From 2-02-FULL-66-14 sp964651335 (GTDB lineage Bacteria; Pseudomonadota; Gammaproteobacteria; Burkholderiales; SG8-39), in NCBI GenBank assembly GCA_964651335.1, contig CAZYVT010000110.1:1-8140 (forward strand): a DNA stretch of 8,140 bases. The letters are read 5' to 3'. The notes beneath the pieces are model-generated. The model saw only the letters and a program-made list of their open reading frames with translations. It had not been told where the DNA came from and made no database searches. A program made the position numbers and the translations under genes. Positions 4,649 through 8,140 of the stretch are shown here, in pieces (position 1 is the stretch's first letter; each line of letters begins with the position of its first letter).

Positions 4649-6897
4649 GCACGGTCAATCTCGAGATCGACGGCCGGCAGATTGCGGTGCCGCACGGCGC
4701 CACGGTGATGGACGCGGCCAACAGCCTCGGCATCTACATCCCGCATTTCTGCTACCACAGCAAGCTCTCGATCGCCGCCAACTGCCGCATGTGCCTGGTG
4801 GAGATCGAGAAGGCGCCCAAGCCCATGCCCGCGTGCGCCACGCCGGTGACCGAGGGCATGAAAGTCCGGAGCCATTCGCCCGGCGCAAAGAAAGCGCAGA
4901 ACGGGGTGATGGAATTCCTGCTCATCAATCACCCGCTCGACTGCCCGATCTGCGACCAGGGCGGCGAGTGCCAGCTGCAGGACCTTGCGGTCGGCTACGG
5001 CGGCAGCGCTTCCCGCTACCAGGAGGAAAAGCGCGTCGTGCTCGCCAAGGACATCGGGCCGCTGGTCGCCGCCGAGGAAATGAGCCGCTGCATCCAGTGC
5101 ACGCGCTGCGTGCGCTTCGGGCAGGAAATCGCCGGGGTGATGGAGCTCGGCATGATCGGCCGCGGCGAGCACGCGGAGATCGTGGCGTTCGTCGGCAAGA
5201 CGGTGGACTCGGAACTCTCCGGCAACATGATCGATCTCTGCCCGGTCGGCGCGCTGACCTCGAAGCCGTTCCGCTTTTCGGCGCGCACCTGGGAGCTGGC
5301 GCGCCGCAAGTCGGTTTCGCCGCACGACGGGCTTGGCTCGAACCTCGTGGTGCAGGTGAAGCAGAACAAGGTCATGCGGGTGCTGCCGCTCGAGAACGAG
5401 GCGATCAACGAGTGCTGGCTTTCGGACAAGGACCGCTTTTCGTACGAGGCTCTCGATTCACCTGACCGGCTGACGGTGCCGATGCTCAAGCGCGACGGCC
5501 GCTGGCAGGAAGCCGGCTGGCAGGAGGCGATGGAGGCGGTCGCGGCGGGGCTGAAGCCGGCCGCCCCGGACCTCGGCATCCTCGCCACGCCGCACTCGAG
5601 CCTCGAGGAACTGTATCTGGCCGGCAGGCTCGCGAAGGCACTGGACGCGAGCGCCGACTTCCGCCTGCGGCAGTCCGATTTCTCGGCTGACGGCCAGCTC
5701 GCAGGAATTCCGTGGCTCGGGATGCCCATCGCCGAGCTGAACAACCTCGATCGCGTGCTCGTGATCGGCTCGTTCCTGAGAAAGGACCAGCCGCTCATCG
5801 CGCATCGGCTGCGCCAGGCCGCGAAGCGCGGTGCGCGGATCAGCGTCCTGCATTCCGTGGAGGAAGACCTGCTGATGCCGGTGGCGAACCGGACGATCGT
5901 CGCGCCCTCCGAGCTGCCCGCCGCGCTTGCGGCAGCGGGCGACGGGCCGATCGGCGAGAGCCTCAGGTCCGGCCGCAACAGTGCGATCCTGCTTGGCAAT
6001 TTCGCCCAGCAGCACCCCGCTGCGGCGCAGATCCATGCGCTGGCCCAGCAGTTGGCAGATGCAGTGACGGCAAAGCTCGGATTCCTCGGCGAGGCGGCGA
6101 ATTCGGTGGGAGGCTACCTCGCCGGGCTCCCTGCGGGCGGGAACCTGAACTCGATTCTGAAGAAAAAAGCGTTTCTTCTGCTCAACGCCGAGCCGGAGCT
6201 CGACTGCGCCGATCCGCACACGGCGATGGCGGCGATGCGCAAGGCGCGTTTCGTGGTCGCACTTTCGGCGTTCAGGCATCGTGCGACGGAGTACGCGCAC
6301 GTGCTGCTGCCGATCGCGCCGTTCACCGAAACCGCAGGCGCCTATGTCTCGACCGAGGGAAGGGTGCAGCGCTTCAACGCGGCGGTTCGTCCCGCAGGCG
6401 AGGCGCGCCCGGCCTGGAAGGTGCTCCGCGTGCTCGCCGGGCTGCTCGGCGTTTCCGGCTTCGAGTACGACACCGTCGAACAGGTGCGCGAAGAGTGCCT
6501 GCGGGGCAAGGATCCTGCCGCCCTGCTGTCGAACCGGACTCGCGTTGCGGTCGCAAAACCGGTCATCCCCGTCACCGGACTGAAGCGGATCGCGGATGTG
6601 CCGATCTATTCTGCCGACGCCCTCGTGCGGCGCGCGCCGTCGCTGCAGAGGACGAAGGACGCCCGCCCGCCGCGCTGCTGGATGAACGCGCAGCTGATGC
6701 AGAGCGTCGGTGCGGCTTCCGGCCAGCCGGTGCTGGTGAGGCAGGGTGACGGCGAGGCGCAGCTCGACGCGGCGCTCGACGAGAAGCTTCCGGACGGCTG
6801 CGTGCGGGTTGCTGCCGGGCATCCCGCGACTTCCGGCCTGGGCGCGATGTTCGGCACGCTTTCGGTCGCGAAAGTCGATCTGGAGCAGGCGGCCTAG
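4645..6897 (+). CDS. nuoG: NADH-quinone oxidoreductase subunit G (NuoG), multi-cluster Fe-S subunit
   Basis: This is a 750-residue subunit (75 kDa/Nqo3 family) that relays electrons from NuoF towards NuoI. An N-terminal ferredoxin-like domain (about 1-80) has the [2Fe-2S] N1b ligands Cys36, Cys47, Cys50 and Cys64. His96, Cys100, Cys103 and Cys109 (HPLDCPICDQGGEC) bind N5. Cys149, Cys152, Cys155 (CIQCTRC) and Cys199 (DLCPVGALT) bind N4. The rest (about 220-750) resembles a degenerate molybdopterin oxidoreductase fold with no visible molybdenum site. The extra cluster N7 of E. coli and Thermus NuoG is absent: no cysteine occurs between 200 and 256. The length is near the betaproteobacterial norm and well below the roughly 900 residues of E. 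coli. The start ATG overlaps the nuoF stop (ATGA), and the stop directly abuts nuoH. The C-terminal half is more variable than the first half. Confidence 0.96.
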   Translation: MSTVNLEIDGRQIAVPHGATVMDAANSLGIYIPHFCYHSKLSIAANCRMCLVEIEKAPKPMPACATPVTEGMKVRSHSPGAKKAQNGVMEFLLINHPLDCPICDQGGECQLQDLAVGYGGSASRYQEEKRVVLAKDIGPLVAAEEMSRCIQCTRCVRFGQEIAGVMELGMIGRGEHAEIVAFVGKTVDSELSGNMIDLCPVGALTSKPFRFSARTWELARRKSVSPHDGLGSNLVVQVKQNKVMRVLPLENEAINECWLSDKDRFSYEALDSPDRLTVPMLKRDGRWQEAGWQEAMEAVAAGLKPAAPDLGILATPHSSLEELYLAGRLAKALDASADFRLRQSDFSADGQLAGIPWLGMPIAELNNLDRVLVIGSFLRKDQPLIAHRLRQAAKRGARISVLHSVEEDLLMPVANRTIVAPSELPAALAAAGDGPIGESLRSGRNSAILLGNFAQQHPAAAQIHALAQQLADAVTAKLGFLGEAANSVGGYLAGLPAGGNLNSILKKKAFLLLNAEPELDCADPHTAMAAMRKARFVVALSAFRHRATEYAHVLLPIAPFTETAGAYVSTEGRVQRFNAAVRPAGEARPAWKVLRVLAGLLGVSGFEYDTVEQVREECLRGKDPAALLSNRTRVAVAKPVIPVTGLKRIADVPIYSADALVRRAPSLQRTKDARPPRCWMNAQLMQSVGAASGQPVLVRQGDGEAQLDAALDEKLPDGCVRVAAGHPATSGLGAMFGTLSVAKVDLEQAA

Positions 6898-7992
6898 ATG
6901 ACGTTCAGCACCATGCTCGATGCGCTGCTCGCGTTCTCGGAGTCGAAGCTCGGCCCGACGTGGGGACCGGCGGCGTACGAGCTGGTTACTTCCGCGGCGT
7001 TCATCGTCGCGATCCTGATTCCGCTGTTTCTCGCGGTCGCCTACCTGACGCTCTGGGAGCGCAAGCTCATCGGCTGGATGCAGATTCGCATCGGCCCGAA
7101 CCGGGTCGGCCCGCTGGGCCTGCTGCAGCCGATCGCGGACGGACTGAAACTGCTGTTCAAGGAAATCATCTTGCCGACCAACGCCAGCAAGGCGCTGTAC
7201 ATCATCGCGCCGATGCTCGGGATCCTGCCGGCGCTCGCCGCCTGGGCGGTGATTCCGTTCGCGCCCGACGTCGTGCTCTCGGACATCAACGCCGGGCTTC
7301 TCTACGTCATGGCGGTCACGTCGTTCGGTGTCTACGGCGTGATCATCGCCGGCTGGGCCTCGAACTCGAAGTACGCGTTCATCGGCGCGATGCGCTCGGC
7401 GGCGCAGATGGTGTCGTACGAACTGGCGATGGGCTTCGCGCTGGTGGTGGTGCTGATGGTTTCGGGCAGCCTGAACCTCTCGGACATCGTCGCGGCGCAG
7501 GGCAGGGGCTACTTCGCGTCGAAGGGCGTCCATTTCCTGTCCTGGAACTGGCTGCCGCTCGCGCCGATGCTGCTGGTGTACTTCATTTCCGGCGTCGCGG
7601 AGACCAACCGCGCCCCCTTTGACGTGGTCGAGGGCGAATCGGAGATCGTCGCCGGCCACATGGTCGAATACTCGGGCATGACCTTTGCCCTCTTCTTCCT
7701 CGCCGAGTACATGAACATGATCCTGATCAGCATGCTGACGGCGATCATGTTTTTCGGCGGCTGGCAGGCGCCGATCGACTCGGCGCTGTTCGGCCTGGTG
7801 CCGCCGATCGTGTGGCTGCTGGCGAAGGTGTTCATCATCGTCTCGATGTTCCTCTGGATCCGCGCCACGTTTCCGCGCTACCGCTACGACCAGATCATGC
7901 GTCTGGGCTGGAAGGTGTTCATCCCGCTGACCCTGGTGTGGATCGCGTTCATCGGCCTCTGGATGCAGACGCCCTGGAACATCTGGAAGTGA
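6898..7992 (+). CDS. nuoH: NADH-quinone oxidoreductase subunit H (NuoH)
   Basis: This is a 364-residue integral membrane subunit (ND1/Nqo8 family) that forms the membrane end of the quinone chamber and links it to the proton-pumping arm. About eight hydrophobic segments are visible, near residues 30-52, 100-121, 132-152, 172-191, 217-234, 260-285, 300-322 and 338-356. The conserved cytoplasmic loops are intact: ERKLIGWMQIRIGPNRVGP (54-72) continuing to LLFKE (85-89), GWASNSKYAFIGAMRSAAQM (152-171) ending in VSYE, and ETNRAPFDVVEGESEIVAG (235-253) followed by HMVEYSGM. These hold the charged residues thought to matter for coupling. The ATG follows the nuoG TAG with no gap, and an AGG at 6887-6889 gives a fair ribosome site. 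The nuoI gene begins 7 bases after the stop. Confidence 0.97.
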   Translation: MTFSTMLDALLAFSESKLGPTWGPAAYELVTSAAFIVAILIPLFLAVAYLTLWERKLIGWMQIRIGPNRVGPLGLLQPIADGLKLLFKEIILPTNASKALYIIAPMLGILPALAAWAVIPFAPDVVLSDINAGLLYVMAVTSFGVYGVIIAGWASNSKYAFIGAMRSAAQMVSYELAMGFALVVVLMVSGSLNLSDIVAAQGRGYFASKGVHFLSWNWLPLAPMLLVYFISGVAETNRAPFDVVEGESEIVAGHMVEYSGMTFALFFLAEYMNMILISMLTAIMFFGGWQAPIDSALFGLVPPIVWLLAKVFIIVSMFLWIRATFPRYRYDQIMRLGWKVFIPLTLVWIAFIGLWMQTPWNIWK

Positions 7993-7999
7993 GTCCGCG

Positions 8000-8140
8000 A
8001 TGACCCGCATGATCGAATTCTTCCGCTCGTTCCTGCTGCTGGAGCTGTTCCGGGGCCTGGCGCTCACCGGGCGGCATCTGTTCAAGCGCAAGATCACGGT
8101 GCAGTTCCCGGAGGAGAAGACGCCGATGAGCCCGCGCTTC
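8000..8140 (+). CDS. nuoI: NADH-quinone oxidoreductase subunit I (NuoI), N-terminal part, cut by window end
   Basis: The first 47 codons of a gene run off the window with no stop. The translation begins MTRMIEFFRSFLLLELFRGL and continues with ALTGRHLFKRKITVQFPEEK and TPMSPRF. This is the characteristic N-terminus of NuoI (23 kDa/TYKY, Nqo9): an amphipathic membrane-contact helix, then the ITVQFPEEKTP motif that precedes the two [4Fe-4S] ferredoxin motifs (clusters N6a and N6b), which lie beyond the window. An ATG at 8009 is a less likely alternative start. A GGAAG at 7985-7989, inside the last codons of nuoH, lies 10 bases upstream of the chosen start. Position directly after nuoH is the usual operon order. 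Confidence 0.93.
   Translation, partial: MTRMIEFFRSFLLLELFRGLALTGRHLFKRKITVQFPEEKTPMSPRF

Noticed and set aside
4605..5465. 286-codon plus-strand open frame overlapping the start of nuoG in another phase
   Set aside because: Its composition is Arg/Ala/Gly/Pro-rich, as expected from an off-frame reading, while the nuoG frame carries every Fe-S ligand.
6159..6178. 7-bp inverted repeat (gaagaaa/tttcttc) with an A6 run inside nuoG
   Set aside because: It codes for an in-frame LKKKAFLLL segment and the arms are AT-rich and weak. It lacks the spacing and T tract of a terminator, and the A run does not fit the classic X-XXY-YYZ slippery pattern in this frame.
5458..8097. 879-codon open frame on the minus strand opposite nuoG, nuoH and nuoI
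   Set aside because: Its translation is dominated by Arg, His, Gln and Asp without any recognisable domain, and it lies wholly antisense to three well-conserved genes. Long antisense frames are expected in GC-rich coding DNA.

Overview
The window holds the first part of a bacterial respiratory complex I operon (NADH:ubiquinone oxidoreductase), nuoA-B-C-D-E-F-G-H and the start of nuoI, all on the + strand. It is preceded by a complete tRNA-Leu(GAG) gene that begins at base 1. The DNA is GC-rich. Protein by protein, the sequences look like those of Betaproteobacteria: separate nuoC and nuoD rather than the fused nuoCD of enterobacteria, a NuoB ending in TNTIAR, a 417-residue NuoD, and a tRNA-Leu directly ahead of nuoA. 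From memory, a Rhodocyclales- or Nitrosomonadales-like member fits best, but that placement below class level is a guess.

Layout: tRNA-Leu (1-88); a 40-base spacer with no visible terminator or clear promoter (89-128); nuoA (129-485); nuoB (476-952); a 21-base gap (953-973), the longest between two nuo genes here; nuoC (974-1567); nuoD (1567-2820); nuoE (2820-3299); nuoF (3296-4648); nuoG (4645-6897); nuoH (6898-7992); and nuoI from 8000, cut by the window end after 47 codons. Genes overlap by 1 to 10 bases or abut at most junctions, so they are very probably one transcript with coupled translation. The remaining membrane pump genes (nuoJ to nuoN) are expected downstream but cannot be seen.

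Together NuoE, NuoF and NuoG form the NADH-oxidising module (FMN plus Fe-S clusters N1a, N3, N1b, N4 and N5). NuoB, NuoC, NuoD and NuoI form the connecting module that carries electrons to cluster N2 and the quinone. NuoA and NuoH are membrane subunits that line or support the quinone chamber and couple it to proton pumping. All cofactor ligands expected in the visible proteins are present. The exception is optional cluster N7 in NuoG, whose ligand set is absent.

I found no mobile element, CRISPR array, defence system or unknown gene, and no evidence of a previously undescribed system. The points worth a second look are small: a GNRA-capped hairpin around the nuoB stop codon just ahead of a nuoC start with no Shine-Dalgarno, an extra cysteine inside the N1a site of NuoE, a C-terminal tail on NuoF, loss of the N7 site in NuoG, and the unterminated tRNA-to-operon junction.
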